Shown: positions 24,169-33,076 of the stretch, in pieces
Layout: the number at the start of each line of letters is the position of its first letter
Position numbering within the stretch: the stretch's first letter is position 1
Translations under genes and position numbers: made by a program
The notes under the pieces: model-generated
Told to the model about the DNA's origin: nothing
What the model saw: the letters and a program-made list of their open reading frames with translations, nothing else
Databases searched by the model: none
Assembly: GCA_035464675.1 (NCBI GenBank)
Contig: DATHSA010000046.1
Location: forward strand, 8,324 to 72,323
Reading direction: 5' to 3'
Length of the DNA stretch: 64,000 bases
From: JAUYIV01 sp035464675
GTDB lineage: Bacteria; Actinomycetota; Acidimicrobiia; Spongiisociales; UBA11373

Positions 24169-24911
24169 ACGCCCTCCAGCCACTCTGGCAGGATCCTCTG
24201 GAACCAGATGTTGAGCTCGATCAGGGTATTGGTGATCATCAATGCTCCGAAGCCCACGAGGAGCAGTCCGGACGTCACGGTTATCGCCCTGAAGTGCCGT
24301 TTGAACCAGTCGAGGGCACCGTAGGCCTTGCCGATCCCGATGCCTGCCGCAACGAAGGGGACGCCGAGGCCCATCGAGTAGACGAACAGGAGGAACATGC
24401 CCTGGGGCACCGAGCCCTCCGTGGCGGCGATCGTGAAGATCGATCCGAGTATCGGGCCGATGCACGGCGTCCACCCGAAGCCAAAGGCGGCCCCCATGAC
24501 GGGCGCCGCCCATCGCCCGAGGCGAGAGGGCCGCACCTCGACCCGCCGCTCACGCATGAACGGCATGAGGAGCCGGGGGTTCCACAGCGCCGAGACCGTG
24601 ATGAGCGCCCCCATTCCTATGACCACCCATCCGGCAACGGCGAGCAGCGTGCGCTGGTTGCGGATGAGCAGCGATCCCAACGCCGTGGCGGTGGCCCCCA
24701 ACGCAACGAAGACCGCGGTGAACCCGCCGACAAAGAGCATGGTCGTGCGGAACATCCGGCGTGTGGAGACCCTCCCCTCTGACAGGTCCGTCGCCGAGTA
24801 GCCCGACATCATCGAGAGATAGCCGGGAAGCAGCGGGAGAACGCACGGAGACAGGAACGACAGGGCCCCGGCGAAGAACGCGACGATGATGTTGACGTTT
24901 CCGATCTCCAC
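24165..24911 (-). CDS. ccdA: CcdA/DsbD-type thiol-disulfide transmembrane protein
   Basis: 248 aa with six predicted transmembrane helices in two related halves. The first half has LSPCVLPLLPGYLS and the second GWTPCIGPILG, each with one of the two redox cysteines that shuttle electrons across the membrane. Family members supply reductant for cytochrome c maturation or periplasmic thiol repair. The GTG at 24911 has GGGAGG five bases before it; the longer frame reads into the divergent csaA promoter. A thioredoxin-like partner (ResA/CcsX) is not in the window. Confidence 0.92.
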   Translation of the reverse strand: MEIGNVNIIVAFFAGALSFLSPCVLPLLPGYLSMMSGYSATDLSEGRVSTRRMFRTTMLFVGGFTAVFVALGATATALGSLLIRNQRTLLAVAGWVVIGMGALITVSALWNPRLLMPFMRERRVEVRPSRLGRWAAPVMGAAFGFGWTPCIGPILGSIFTIAATEGSVPQGMFLLFVYSMGLGVPFVAAGIGIGKAYGALDWFKRHFRAITVTSGLLLVGFGALMITNTLIELNIWFQRILPEWLEGV

Positions 24912-24995
24912 CTGCGCCTCCCGGCCGGTCAGCCCGGAAACGGTAACGGTCCGGCACGGGTTCCCCGACCCGGGGGCGAGCACTAGCCTCGGCGG

Positions 24996-25322
24996 GTGCC
25001 CGCCATCAGTGATTGGCACGATCTCGCGGTCCGCTCCGGGACGATCGTGCGCGCCGAACGGAATGAAGGGGCCCGCGACCCTTCCTACCGCTTGTGGATC
25101 GACTTCGGCGAGCTCGGCGAGAAGCAGTCGTCGGCCAAGATCACCGATCTCTACCAGGCATCAGACCTTCCCGGGACGCAGGTGATCGCGGTGACGGGGT
25201 TCGACCCGATCCGTGTCGGCGGGTTCCGCTCCGACGTCCTGGTGCTCGGCGTTCTGACCGGGGACGGTGTGGTGCTGCTCCGTCCCGACCGTCCGGTGCC
25301 ACCGGGCAGCGAGATCGCCTGA
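24996..25322 (+). CDS. csaA: CsaA-like tRNA-binding OB-fold protein
   Basis: 108 aa, all one OB-fold of the EMAP II/CsaA type: VRSGTIVRAERNEGARDPSY, LWIDFGELGEKQSSAKIT, and the end VLLRPDRPVPPGSEIA are close to the family consensus. CsaA of Bacillus has secretion-related chaperone activity, and the fold binds tRNA in other proteins. The GTG start has TAGCCT exactly six bases upstream with no ribosome binding site, a leaderless arrangement. It is divergent from ccdA and followed one base later by the MFS gene. Confidence 0.92.
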   Translation: MPAISDWHDLAVRSGTIVRAERNEGARDPSYRLWIDFGELGEKQSSAKITDLYQASDLPGTQVIAVTGFDPIRVGGFRSDVLVLGVLTGDGVVLLRPDRPVPPGSEIA

Positions 25323-25323
25323 C

Positions 25324-26580
25324 GTGCGTCTCCTCGGGGCGCTGCGCCCGCCAGACCGCATCGAGCGACGAGAACTGGGCGTCCTGGGGCTCTTCGCCAT
25401 CGTGGCCTTCGCCCAGGGATGGTCCGGGACCGTCGTCACCCATGCCCTGCCCTTCGTCCAGAAGGACCTCGGCCTCTCGGACGCCGAGGTCTTCGATCTG
25501 ATGGCCGCCATCCGCGCCACGTCGCTCCTGGCGCTGGGCCTTTCGTGGTGGGGCGACCACCGTGGCAGGCGCCGGCCACTGCTCCTCGCCTTCGCACTCC
25601 TCACCTCGGCGAACCTGGCCACTGCTCTTCTGCCGGGGGCCGCCGCATTCACCTCGACCCAGGCGCTGGCGCGCATCGGCACCGTGGCGATCGGATCGCT
25701 CGCCCTTGTGGTCCTCGCCGAGGAGGTCGGCCCTCGAATTCGCGGCTATGCCCTCGCCCTGTACGCCCTGTTCGGATCGCTGGGAACGGGATGGGGCTTG
25801 ATCGTGCGACCGATGGGCGCTGGAGGCGACGACTGGCGGATCCTCTTCGGGCTCAGCGCCATCCCGATCCTTGCGCTCCCTTTCCTGATGGCCCGGGTCG
25901 CCGAGTCACGCGCCTTCGTCGCGACGCCTACCCGGCCACCGCTGGCGGCCGTGTTCCGGCGCGGGCATGCCGGCCGCTTCTGGCCCATGGCGTTGCTTGC
26001 CTTCGCCATCTCCGCGTTCACCTCCCCTGCGGCCAACCTCGCGCTGGTGCGCCTCGAGAACGCCCTCGGATGGTCGGCGGGCGGGGCCTCGCTGCTCCTC
26101 GCCCTCACCAGCGCGCCCGGTGTCGCCATCGGATTGCTGGCTGGAGGGCGGCTTGCCGACGTCGCCGGACGCCGCCCCACGCAGGCAGTGGCGATCGTGA
26201 TCGGTGTCACCGGCGGAATCGGCTTCTACTTCGTCGAGACCGCGCCACTCCTCGGTCTCGGGATCTTCCTGTCGACCATGGGCGGGTCGGCATTCGGGCC
26301 CGCGTTCGCCTCCCACCGGTCCGAGCTGTTCCCAACCGACCTGCGCGCCACCGCCGGCGCCTGGATCGTCAACGCCAGCGTCCTCGGAGGGCTGACCGGA
26401 TTCGCCGCGGGACGCTTCGTGGTCGATGCGTGGGGCATCCCGGTGACGATCGCCCTCATCGGAGGCTTCCTCCTGGTCTCGGCGTCTGCCCTGCTGTTCC
26501 TGCCCGAGACCAGGGGGCTCAGCCTGCTGCCGGACGAGAGAACGGACCCGCCCGAGCCACCCGTCTCCATCCCAACGTGA
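25324..26580 (+). CDS. MFS transporter
   Basis: 418 aa with about 12 transmembrane segments. The loop between helices 2 and 3 has GDHRGRRRP, a version of the MFS motif A, and it is repeated in the second half as GGRLADVAGRRP. The late segment (MGGSAFGPAFASHRSELFPTDLRATAGAW) resembles sugar- or metabolite-porter families. The substrate is unknown. The GTG at 25324 directly follows the csaA stop, so the two are probably co-transcribed. The 3' end overlaps the convergent MATE gene by 62 bases. Confidence 0.85.
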   Translation: MRLLGALRPPDRIERRELGVLGLFAIVAFAQGWSGTVVTHALPFVQKDLGLSDAEVFDLMAAIRATSLLALGLSWWGDHRGRRRPLLLAFALLTSANLATALLPGAAAFTSTQALARIGTVAIGSLALVVLAEEVGPRIRGYALALYALFGSLGTGWGLIVRPMGAGGDDWRILFGLSAIPILALPFLMARVAESRAFVATPTRPPLAAVFRRGHAGRFWPMALLAFAISAFTSPAANLALVRLENALGWSAGGASLLLALTSAPGVAIGLLAGGRLADVAGRRPTQAVAIVIGVTGGIGFYFVETAPLLGLGIFLSTMGGSAFGPAFASHRSELFPTDLRATAGAWIVNASVLGGLTGFAAGRFVVDAWGIPVTIALIGGFLLVSASALLFLPETRGLSLLPDERTDPPEPPVSIPT

Positions 26581-27841
26581 CGGCCCGCGCTGCGAGGAGC
26601 GCCGCCAGCGACCACCAGACCCCGACGAGCCCCCAGCCCAGCGGGAGCACGAGGACGAGCAGACCGATGGCGACCGCCGACGCCACCACCATTGCGACGG
26701 CCAGGAACCCGAAGTCCCCGGCCCCTATGAACACCCCGTCCCAGACGAATACGAGGGCGGCGACCGGTTGAACGAGGACGAGGATCGGATACGCGTCGGC
26801 GATCGCCCTTCGGGCATCCGGCTCGGGGGTGAACCAACCCGGAACGAACGGCGCGAGCGCCGCGAGAGTCAGAAGGAGGATGACGCCCAGGGCGACGCCC
26901 AGCGCCGCCAGCCGGTCGGCCAACTCGCGGGCCGAACGGCCGTCTCCAGATCCACGCACCTTGGCCACGAGCGCCTGCGCGGCGATCGCCAGGGCGTCGA
27001 GTGCGAGAGCCAGGAAGAGGAACACCTGTGAGAGCACCTGGTGCGCTGCCACCGCGGCATCCGACACCCGGGTGGCCACCGCCGTCGCCACTGTGAAGGT
27101 GGACAAGAGGGCGCCGGTGCGAATTGCGAGATCCCGCCCGACCCGGAGGAAGGCCCTCACCTCTCCGGCGACCGGGCGCGCTCCGACCAGCCCGAAACCA
27201 GCCGCTCCCCGCCGGAGCAGGACGAGGAACCACAAGGCGCCGACCCACTGCGCGGTGACCGTGGCCCAGGCCGCGCCGGAGATCCCCCAGTCGAGGGCAA
27301 AGATCAGGATCGGGTCGAGCAGTAGGTTCACCGCGTTGAGTCCGAGAGCGACGACGAACGGTGTCCGGGTGTCCTGATAGCCGCGATAGGCACCATGCGC
27401 GGCTCGTACGACGAGGACGGCCGGTGCGGCGAGGGCCCGGATCCCGATGTAGGTGACCGCACCGGAGCGAACGCCGCCCGTCGCGCCGAGAGCACCGGCG
27501 ATGGGGCCCCGAAACGCGACCAGCAACCCGGCGACGGCGACGCCACAGACGGCTCCGAGCGCGAGTGAGGTTGCCGTTGCTCGCCCGGCGGCCTCGATGT
27601 CGCCGCGTCCGACGGCCCGCGCCACCTCGGTCGTCGTGCCGTACTCGAGGAAGTTGAACACGAAGAATGCAAGGGCGAAGACGGCCGAGGCCACGCCGAG
27701 CGCCCCCAACTCGTCGATTCCCAATCGGCCGACGAACGCGGTGTCGACCAGGCTGAGCACGGGTTCGGCGATCAACGACCCCAGTGCGGGAATCGCCAGG
27801 GCGGCGATTGCCCGGTCGTGGGGCGACCGCAGCCGGATCAC
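26519..27841 (-). CDS. MATE-family efflux transporter (DinF-like)
   Basis: 440 aa, about 12 transmembrane segments in two similar halves. The opening ALAIPALGSLIAEPVLSLVDTAFVGRLG is the family start, and HQVLSQVFLFLALALDALAIAAQALVAK matches the DinF/NorM helix 7-8 region. MATE proteins export cationic compounds using Na+ or H+ gradients. The start is GTG overlapping the nth stop as GTGA, so translation may be coupled to nth. DinF-like pumps are often next to DNA-damage genes. The 3' end overlaps the MFS gene antisense. Confidence 0.9.
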   Translation of the reverse strand: MIRLRSPHDRAIAALAIPALGSLIAEPVLSLVDTAFVGRLGIDELGALGVASAVFALAFFVFNFLEYGTTTEVARAVGRGDIEAAGRATATSLALGAVCGVAVAGLLVAFRGPIAGALGATGGVRSGAVTYIGIRALAAPAVLVVRAAHGAYRGYQDTRTPFVVALGLNAVNLLLDPILIFALDWGISGAAWATVTAQWVGALWFLVLLRRGAAGFGLVGARPVAGEVRAFLRVGRDLAIRTGALLSTFTVATAVATRVSDAAVAAHQVLSQVFLFLALALDALAIAAQALVAKVRGSGDGRSARELADRLAALGVALGVILLLTLAALAPFVPGWFTPEPDARRAIADAYPILVLVQPVAALVFVWDGVFIGAGDFGFLAVAMVVASAVAIGLLVLVLPLGWGLVGVWWSLAALLAARAVTLGWRRVARAGPFSRPAAG

Positions 27842-28521
27842 GAATCCGTCGGGGGAGGGGTCTTGTCGGGATACGGGCAGATATCCATCACGATGCAGTC
27901 CCAGCACCGCGGATTCCGGGCGATGCACGTGTCACGCCCGAATTGGATGACCCTCATCGAGATGCCCGCCCACCTCTCCTCCGGGTAAAGGGCGCGCAGG
28001 TCCCGCTCCACCTTCACCGGATCTGTCTGGTCGGTGAGCCCGAGCCTTCGGGTCACCCGTTTCACGTGGGTGTCGACGGCGATCGCCGGCTTCCCCCACG
28101 CCTCGGCGAGGACGACGCTCGCGGTCTTGCGGCCCACTCCCTGGAGCGTCACCAGGCGGTCCAGGTCGTCGGGCACCTCGCCGTCGAAACGCTCCACGAG
28201 GTCGCCGCTGAGGCCGATGATCGCCTTCGTCTTCTGGCGGTAGAAGCCGGTCGAGTAGACGACCTCCTCCACCTCTTCAGGGTCGGCGTCGGCCAGATCG
28301 GCCGCGGTCGGCCAGCGCTCGAAGACGATCGGCGTCACGCGGTTGACGTTCTCGTCGGTGGTCTGAGCGCTCAGCACGGTGGCCACCAGCAACTGCCACG
28401 GGTCGTCGTGGTCGAGGGCGGTGCCGATGGCCGGATGCTGCTTCTCCAGCCTTCCCAGGATCGTGCGCGCCCTGCGGCGCGTGGCGGGATCTGGGGTCGA
28501 TGAGGGAGCACCGGCCGACAT
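27838..28521 (-). CDS. nth: Endonuclease III (base excision repair)
   Basis: 227 aa. Helix-hairpin-helix LQGVGRKTASVVL with the catalytic lysine, then the catalytic aspartate in VDTHVKRVTRRLGL, and a C-terminal 4Fe-4S loop with C-x6-C-x2-C-x5-C spacing (CIARNPRCWDCIVMDIC). It removes oxidised pyrimidines and nicks abasic sites. Two ATGs lie close together (28527 and 28521); I chose 28521 because TAGCAT is then eight bases upstream, in line with other leaderless starts here. Only 36 bases separate it from the divergent xpt ATG. Confidence 0.95.
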   Translation of the reverse strand: MSAGAPSSTPDPATRRRARTILGRLEKQHPAIGTALDHDDPWQLLVATVLSAQTTDENVNRVTPIVFERWPTAADLADADPEEVEEVVYSTGFYRQKTKAIIGLSGDLVERFDGEVPDDLDRLVTLQGVGRKTASVVLAEAWGKPAIAVDTHVKRVTRRLGLTDQTDPVKVERDLRALYPEERWAGISMRVIQFGRDTCIARNPRCWDCIVMDICPYPDKTPPPTDS

Positions 28522-28557
28522 TCCCATCGATGCTACCGGTCGGTACTCTCCGCCCCG

Positions 28558-29166
28558 ATGACCGGCACGATCGGCTCGGCGGTGCGCGAAGCGATCATCG
28601 CTCGCGGCCGCGTCGAGGGCCCTCTGGTGAAGGTCGATGACTTCCTGAACCACCGCGTCGAACCCGGCCTCATGAAATCGATCGGCTCCGACCTCGCCGG
28701 CCTGCTCGCCCCGTCTCGCCCGACCTTGATCCTCACCGCCGAGGCGAGTGGCATACCTCCCGCCCTGGCCGTCTCGATGGCCCTGGACGTCGACGTGATC
28801 TACGCGAAGAAATACCCGCGCACCCGGTCGACCAGACCGGCATACGTGCGCGAGGTCGCATCGCCCACGAAGGACGCCGAGTACCGGGTCGAAGTCGCCC
28901 ATCGCGTCCTCGGCACCGGGGAACGAGTGGCGATCGTCGATGACTTCCTGTCCCGGGGTCGAACCGCGGAAGCGCTGGGGGAGATCGTTGAAGAGTCGGG
29001 ATCGACCGTGGCCGGACTGGGGTTCGTGATCGAGAAGGCCTTCATGGAGGGAAGAGGTCGTCTCGAGGCTCACGGATGGGCCGTGGTGGCGCTCGCGACG
29101 ATCCTTTCGCTGCAGGACGGGGTGGTGGAGATGGCGCCGAGCGGTGCAGACACCGGCAACCGCTAA
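28558..29166 (+). CDS. xpt: Xanthine phosphoribosyltransferase
   Basis: 202 aa. The PRPP-binding motif VAIVDDFLSRGRTA, the start KVDDFLNHRVEPGLM, and TAEASGIPPA plus IEKAFMEGRG closely follow Bacillus Xpt, which salvages xanthine to XMP. In Bacillus it is under a purine riboswitch; here the ATG has TACTCT eight bases upstream and no room for a leader, so that control is absent. It is divergent from nth and followed by a membrane protein gene 37 bases later. Confidence 0.9.
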   Translation: MTGTIGSAVREAIIARGRVEGPLVKVDDFLNHRVEPGLMKSIGSDLAGLLAPSRPTLILTAEASGIPPALAVSMALDVDVIYAKKYPRTRSTRPAYVREVASPTKDAEYRVEVAHRVLGTGERVAIVDDFLSRGRTAEALGEIVEESGSTVAGLGFVIEKAFMEGRGRLEAHGWAVVALATILSLQDGVVEMAPSGADTGNR

Positions 29167-29203
29167 CCTCCGCACCCATCCCGCCGGTCTCCCGGAGGCC
29201 TCC

Positions 29204-29962
29204 GTGCAGTCGCAGCACCGTCCAGCACCCACGACCCTGGCGTTCCACGCCTCGAGGATCGTGATCGACGTCGGCGTGCTCCTGGCGATGGCATCGCTCA
29301 GCCTCGACTTCGTCGAAGGATCCAGGACATCCCAGTCGGCGCTCCAGGCCGATGCACTCCCGGCTGTCATCCTGCTACTGCCGATCTTTCTGATCACCCT
29401 CATCCCCGATCACACACGACCCCTTCCCCGACCGCTGGGGTGGGCGTCTCTGATCCTCGGACTCGCGGCCTTCCCGTACGCGATCGTCAAGCACCTCGAC
29501 GCCTCGGTCATGGCAGAGACGCTGGACGGATCGGTGGCGATCGGCGCTCGCCTCCTGGTCTTTGGAACATTCGTGACGCTCGTCGGCATCACGATCGGCC
29601 TGACCCGGTCGTTCATGGGTCTGCCCACCGGCGGCAACCCGGCGCGGCGGAGCGTGACGAGCACCACACGAGCCGACAAGCCCACCGTCCGCGCCAAGGC
29701 CGCGGACACAGCTTCTGGGACCGACGTCGCGGCCGTGGGGGAGGCGCAGCCTTCCGTGCCCGACCAGGTCGAGGCCGAGGTCCGTCGTCCCGAACGAGGC
29801 CCCTCGCCCGCGGACGAGAACCCGTTCGAAGAGCCACTGTTCGACTCCCTGGAGATCCCTGCGTTCGTGGAGCCGACCCGGGAGTCGGGTCCTTCGACCC
29901 TCGTCTTCGACGCCGAAGCAGCGAGCGACCGCGTCGCCGAAGAGGACGAACCCGAGGACTGA
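29204..29962 (+). CDS. Four-helix membrane protein with acidic cytoplasmic tail
   Basis: 252 aa, no family recognised. Four hydrophobic segments fill about residues 18-135 (IVIDVGVLLAMASLSL, LPAVILLLPIFLITLI, LGWASLILGLAAFPYAI, ARLLVFGTFVTLVGITIGL). A tail of about 115 residues rich in Glu, Asp, Pro and Ala follows, probably disordered. The GTG at 29204 has GGAGG five bases upstream, so I prefer it to an earlier start inside the end of xpt. The position between xpt and an EamA transporter gives no clear functional hint. Confidence 0.65.
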   Translation: MQSQHRPAPTTLAFHASRIVIDVGVLLAMASLSLDFVEGSRTSQSALQADALPAVILLLPIFLITLIPDHTRPLPRPLGWASLILGLAAFPYAIVKHLDASVMAETLDGSVAIGARLLVFGTFVTLVGITIGLTRSFMGLPTGGNPARRSVTSTTRADKPTVRAKAADTASGTDVAAVGEAQPSVPDQVEAEVRRPERGPSPADENPFEEPLFDSLEIPAFVEPTRESGPSTLVFDAEAASDRVAEEDEPED

Positions 29963-29995
29963 TCACCACCCCGCCCGTCCTATCCTCACCGCGCC

Positions 29996-30883
29996 GTGCG
30001 CCGTCCCGCTGTCGCCGTCGCAGCCCTCGCCCTGGCCTCGCTCCTGTTCGGAGTGACCTTCGTCGTCGTCAAGGATGCAGTCGTGGAGGTCCCCCCGATG
30101 CGGTTCGTGGGGTGGCGCTTTCTACTGGGTGCCGCGGTGCTGGTCGCGATCCGGATACCGAGGGGATCCCGGTTGTGGCGGGATGGGACCGTTGCGGGCC
30201 TCTTCCTGTTCGCCGGCTATGCCCTCCAGACCCAGGGACTCACGTCGACGTCGGCGTCGAACTCGGGGCTGATCACCGGCCTCTATGTCGTGCTGACGCC
30301 CCTGATGGCGTCGACGGTGGCGCGTCGCCTGCCTCGCCGCCTCGTCGTGTTCGGCGCACTGCTGGCCTTCTCTGGATTCGGTGTCCTCACGGTGGTCGAC
30401 GACTTCAGGTTGTCTTCGGGCGACGCCTACACGGTCGGGTGCGCGGCCGCCTTCGCCGGACACATCGTCTATCTGGCCCGGACGGCCAACTGGCACAGAG
30501 TGGTCCCATTCACCGCCGTCCAACTCCTGGTCACCGCGGTCCTCGGACTGGGCCTCTCACTGGCGATCGACGGTGCCGCCGTCCCCGGGTCCGACGCCTG
30601 GCTCGCCATCTCGGTGACCGGCATCGTGGTGAGTGCCGGCGCCTTCTACCTCCAGGTCTGGAGCCAACGGGTGATCGGTCCGTCCCGCACCGCGATCGTG
30701 CTTGCACTCGAACCGGCGTTCGCAGCCCTCTCGGGTGCGGTCTTCCTGGGTGAGCGGATCGGGTGGCGTGGCGTCGTCGGAGCCGCCCTCATCCTGGCCG
30801 GCATATACGTGGTGCTCGCCGGGACCGGGCCCGACGACGACCTCCCGATCGAGGCGGCCGAGGCCATTTCACCCGCCCACTGA
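29996..30883 (+). CDS. EamA/DMT-superfamily transporter
   Basis: 295 aa with ten predicted transmembrane helices as two EamA repeats. The first opens with LFGVTFVVVKDAV and PPMRFVGWRFLLGA, and the second ends in ALEPAFAALSGAVFLGERIGWRGVVGAALILAG, the classic repeat end. Members export amino acids, metabolites or drugs; the substrate is unknown. The GTG start has TATCCT nine bases upstream. The last 15 bases overlap the end of a small minus-strand gene. Confidence 0.9.
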   Translation: MRRPAVAVAALALASLLFGVTFVVVKDAVVEVPPMRFVGWRFLLGAAVLVAIRIPRGSRLWRDGTVAGLFLFAGYALQTQGLTSTSASNSGLITGLYVVLTPLMASTVARRLPRRLVVFGALLAFSGFGVLTVVDDFRLSSGDAYTVGCAAAFAGHIVYLARTANWHRVVPFTAVQLLVTAVLGLGLSLAIDGAAVPGSDAWLAISVTGIVVSAGAFYLQVWSQRVIGPSRTAIVLALEPAFAALSGAVFLGERIGWRGVVGAALILAGIYVVLAGTGPDDDLPIEAAEAISPAH

Positions 30884-31150
30884 CTCGTCCCGCCCGCGGC
30901 GCTGCTCGATGATCGAGCGCAGGTGGAATGCGGCTCGCAGCAGCATCAGGAGAAGGAGCAGCACGAGGACGAGAAGGCCGAGCAGTTCGGGGCCGTCGAA
31001 GTAGGAGGTCCGACATGAGGTGAGGCCCCCCTCGCACAGACCCAGGCCGTCCCCCCCGCCGGCGAGATCCACGAGTACGAACATCGGCACCAGCGCGACG
31101 AGGATGATCACGCCGATGACCCCCCCGATGACGATGCGGATCGCGGTCAT
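30869..31150 (-). CDS. Small two-helix membrane protein
   Basis: 93 aa. Hydrophobic segments at about 5-28 and 57-72 surround a loop with two cysteines (LCEGGLTSC) that would face outside if the N-terminus is inside. The end is basic (RSIIEQRRGRDE). No known family. The ATG has TACCGT exactly six bases upstream and no ribosome binding site, which suggests a leaderless transcript and supports it as a real gene. The 3' end overlaps the EamA gene by 15 bases. Confidence 0.6.
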   Translation of the reverse strand: MTAIRIVIGGVIGVIILVALVPMFVLVDLAGGGDGLGLCEGGLTSCRTSYFDGPELLGLLVLVLLLLLMLLRAAFHLRSIIEQRRGRDESVGG

Positions 31151-31243
31151 GGCGCGACGGTATCAGGGAACCTCCACTCTCCTCGCGGAGTCTGGTGCTT
31201 CGCCCGACAGCAGCCGCCTGTCGCCAGGAGAGTGTGATCGGAC

Positions 31244-31270
31244 GGGTGACGTGAACGGGCGACCGGTGAC
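31244..31270 (-). repeat. Period-7 array with one short unit
   Basis: Plus-strand units GGGTGAC, GTGAAC (six bases), GGGCGAC, CGGTGAC. It lies in the 192-base divergent spacer upstream of the ThyX-like gene, just before its candidate promoter. Confidence 0.45.
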
Positions 31271-31282
31271 CTTCCTGCCCAC

Positions 31283-31312
31283 TTGCCCACGCACCCGACA
31301 CGGTGATACCGT
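31283..31312 (+). promoter_or_regulatory. Candidate promoter of the ThyX-like gene
   Basis: TTGCCC (31283-31288), 18 bases, TACCGT (31307-31312), 30 bases before the ATG. Both hexamers fit the housekeeping sigma pattern seen in actinobacteria. Confidence 0.4.
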
Positions 31313-31342
31313 CGCCACGCCGCCGAATTACACGGATGTGAC

Positions 31343-33019
31343 ATGACCACCACCGTCGGGGACCGATCCGGGCTGCTCCCCGCCGTGCGCTATCACACCG
31401 AGTCGTTCACCCCCGAGGAGACGGCGATCCTCGAGCGGTTCTTCACGAACACGACCGAGCCGGTCTTCGGCCTGGTCAACCTCCCCGAGGTCGTGAAGGG
31501 AGCCCTGTTCGCCCGGTACAGCCGGAGCCCGAAGTCGGTTCGCCGACTCTTCCTCGACGAGTTCTACGACGCTCCCGAGGTTGGCATCGCCTCGATCGCC
31601 GACCACCTCGCCGGTGACGACGATCGGGTCGACATGCAGCGCGCCGAGGACCTCTACAACCGGGTGTTCACCCAATACGGCGACGACTCCGTTGCTCAGC
31701 TGGGTGGCGTCCACCTCGCATGCGAGCAGGCGTCGAACATCCTCACCAAGGTCCTGGAGCGGGGCAGGCTCGCCGCCTACCTGGAGCAGAGCACCCGATA
31801 CATGTTCTACGACCAGCGTCTCGGCGACCGGTACCGGTACGTGATACCACCCGAGGTGGCCGCATCCACTCTCGCCCGAGAGTACGAGGCGACGATGGAG
31901 CACCTCTTCGACCTCTATGCAGGCCTCACGGCACGCCTGACGGCGTACTACGAGTCGCTTCACCCCCAGTCGGCCGATGACTCCAACTTCGTCTATCGAT
32001 CCACGATCCGGGCCCGGGTGTGCGACGACCTCCGCGGCCTTCTCCCGGCGGCAACGCTCTCGAATGTCGGCATCTACGCGACGGGCCAGGCGTACGAGAT
32101 GCTCCTACTCCGGATGCGCGCCAGCGCACTGGCCGAGGTCCGCGACGTCGCCGACCGAATGCTCGTCGAGTTGCGCAAGCTGATCCCTGCATTTCTCGTG
32201 AGGGTGGACATGGCCGAACGAGGCGAGGCGTGGAGCAGATATCTCGCCGATACCGCGGCGGCGATGCGCAGCGAGGCCGCCGGGCACGACGAGCCCGTGC
32301 CTGCCCGGCCCGAAGTCACGCTCGTCGAGTGGGATCCCGACGCCGATGCCAAGGTCGCTGCAGCGGCCCTGTACGCCTACACGGACCTCCCCGACGACCA
32401 CCTGCTCGAGAAGGCGCGCAGCATGACCCCCGAAGAGCGAGCGCGGATCCTTTCCACCTACGTCGGGGAGCGCGGCAACCGGCGCCACAAGCCAGGCCGG
32501 GCGATGGAGCGGGCCTCCTACCGGTTCGACATCCTCTGCGACTACGGAATCTTCCGGGATCTCCAGCGCCACCGCATGATGACGCTCGAGTGGCAGCGAC
32601 TCGGCACCAAGCACGGCTATGTGCTTCCGGAGTCGGTCGCCGACATCGGCGCCGAGGAACAGTGGCGCGACGCCATGGACCGTGCCGCTGCTGTACACGG
32701 CGACATCGATCGGGTCCTGGGGCCGGATGCCGCCCAGTACGCGGTGCCCTTCGGCTACCGGATCCGCTTCTACATGGACATGAATGCCCGCGAGGCATTC
32801 CACATGCTCGAATTGCGCACCGCTCAGGGGGGCCACCCCGACTACCGACGGGTCTGCCAGGAGATGCATCGCCTCATCCGTGATGTGGCCGGGCACGCCG
32901 GGATCGCCGCAGCCATGCGCTTCGTCGATCACGACGACTACGGCCTGGGAAGACTGGCGACCGAGCGCCGTGCTGCCGCAAAACGCGCCGCCGCGGGCGT
33001 CGCCGACCCGGAGGATTGA
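31343..33019 (+). CDS. Double-length FAD-dependent thymidylate synthase (ThyX)-like protein
   Basis: 558 aa, about twice a normal ThyX (220-250). Both halves look ThyX-like. The first has VHLACEQASN and ERGRLAAYLEQSTRYMFYD (near 130-160), keeping the Q-S-x-R-Y part of the ThyX motif but not RHR. The second has FDILCDYGIFRDLQRHRMMTLEWQRL (near 395-420), keeping RHR but not the Ser-x-Asn-x-x-Ser-x-Arg part. ThyX makes dTMP from dUMP with FAD, NADPH and methylenetetrahydrofolate; whether this protein does so is uncertain. It could have a composite active site or another flavin reaction. No ThyA or standard ThyX is in the window. Confidence 0.7.
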   Translation: MTTTVGDRSGLLPAVRYHTESFTPEETAILERFFTNTTEPVFGLVNLPEVVKGALFARYSRSPKSVRRLFLDEFYDAPEVGIASIADHLAGDDDRVDMQRAEDLYNRVFTQYGDDSVAQLGGVHLACEQASNILTKVLERGRLAAYLEQSTRYMFYDQRLGDRYRYVIPPEVAASTLAREYEATMEHLFDLYAGLTARLTAYYESLHPQSADDSNFVYRSTIRARVCDDLRGLLPAATLSNVGIYATGQAYEMLLLRMRASALAEVRDVADRMLVELRKLIPAFLVRVDMAERGEAWSRYLADTAAAMRSEAAGHDEPVPARPEVTLVEWDPDADAKVAAAALYAYTDLPDDHLLEKARSMTPEERARILSTYVGERGNRRHKPGRAMERASYRFDILCDYGIFRDLQRHRMMTLEWQRLGTKHGYVLPESVADIGAEEQWRDAMDRAAAVHGDIDRVLGPDAAQYAVPFGYRIRFYMDMNAREAFHMLELRTAQGGHPDYRRVCQEMHRLIRDVAGHAGIAAAMRFVDHDDYGLGRLATERRAAAKRAAAGVADPED

Positions 33020-33076
33020 CCGCTGGGTGCCACCGACGTCCCACCTAGTCTGAAGGCATCCGATCCGGAGATCAGC

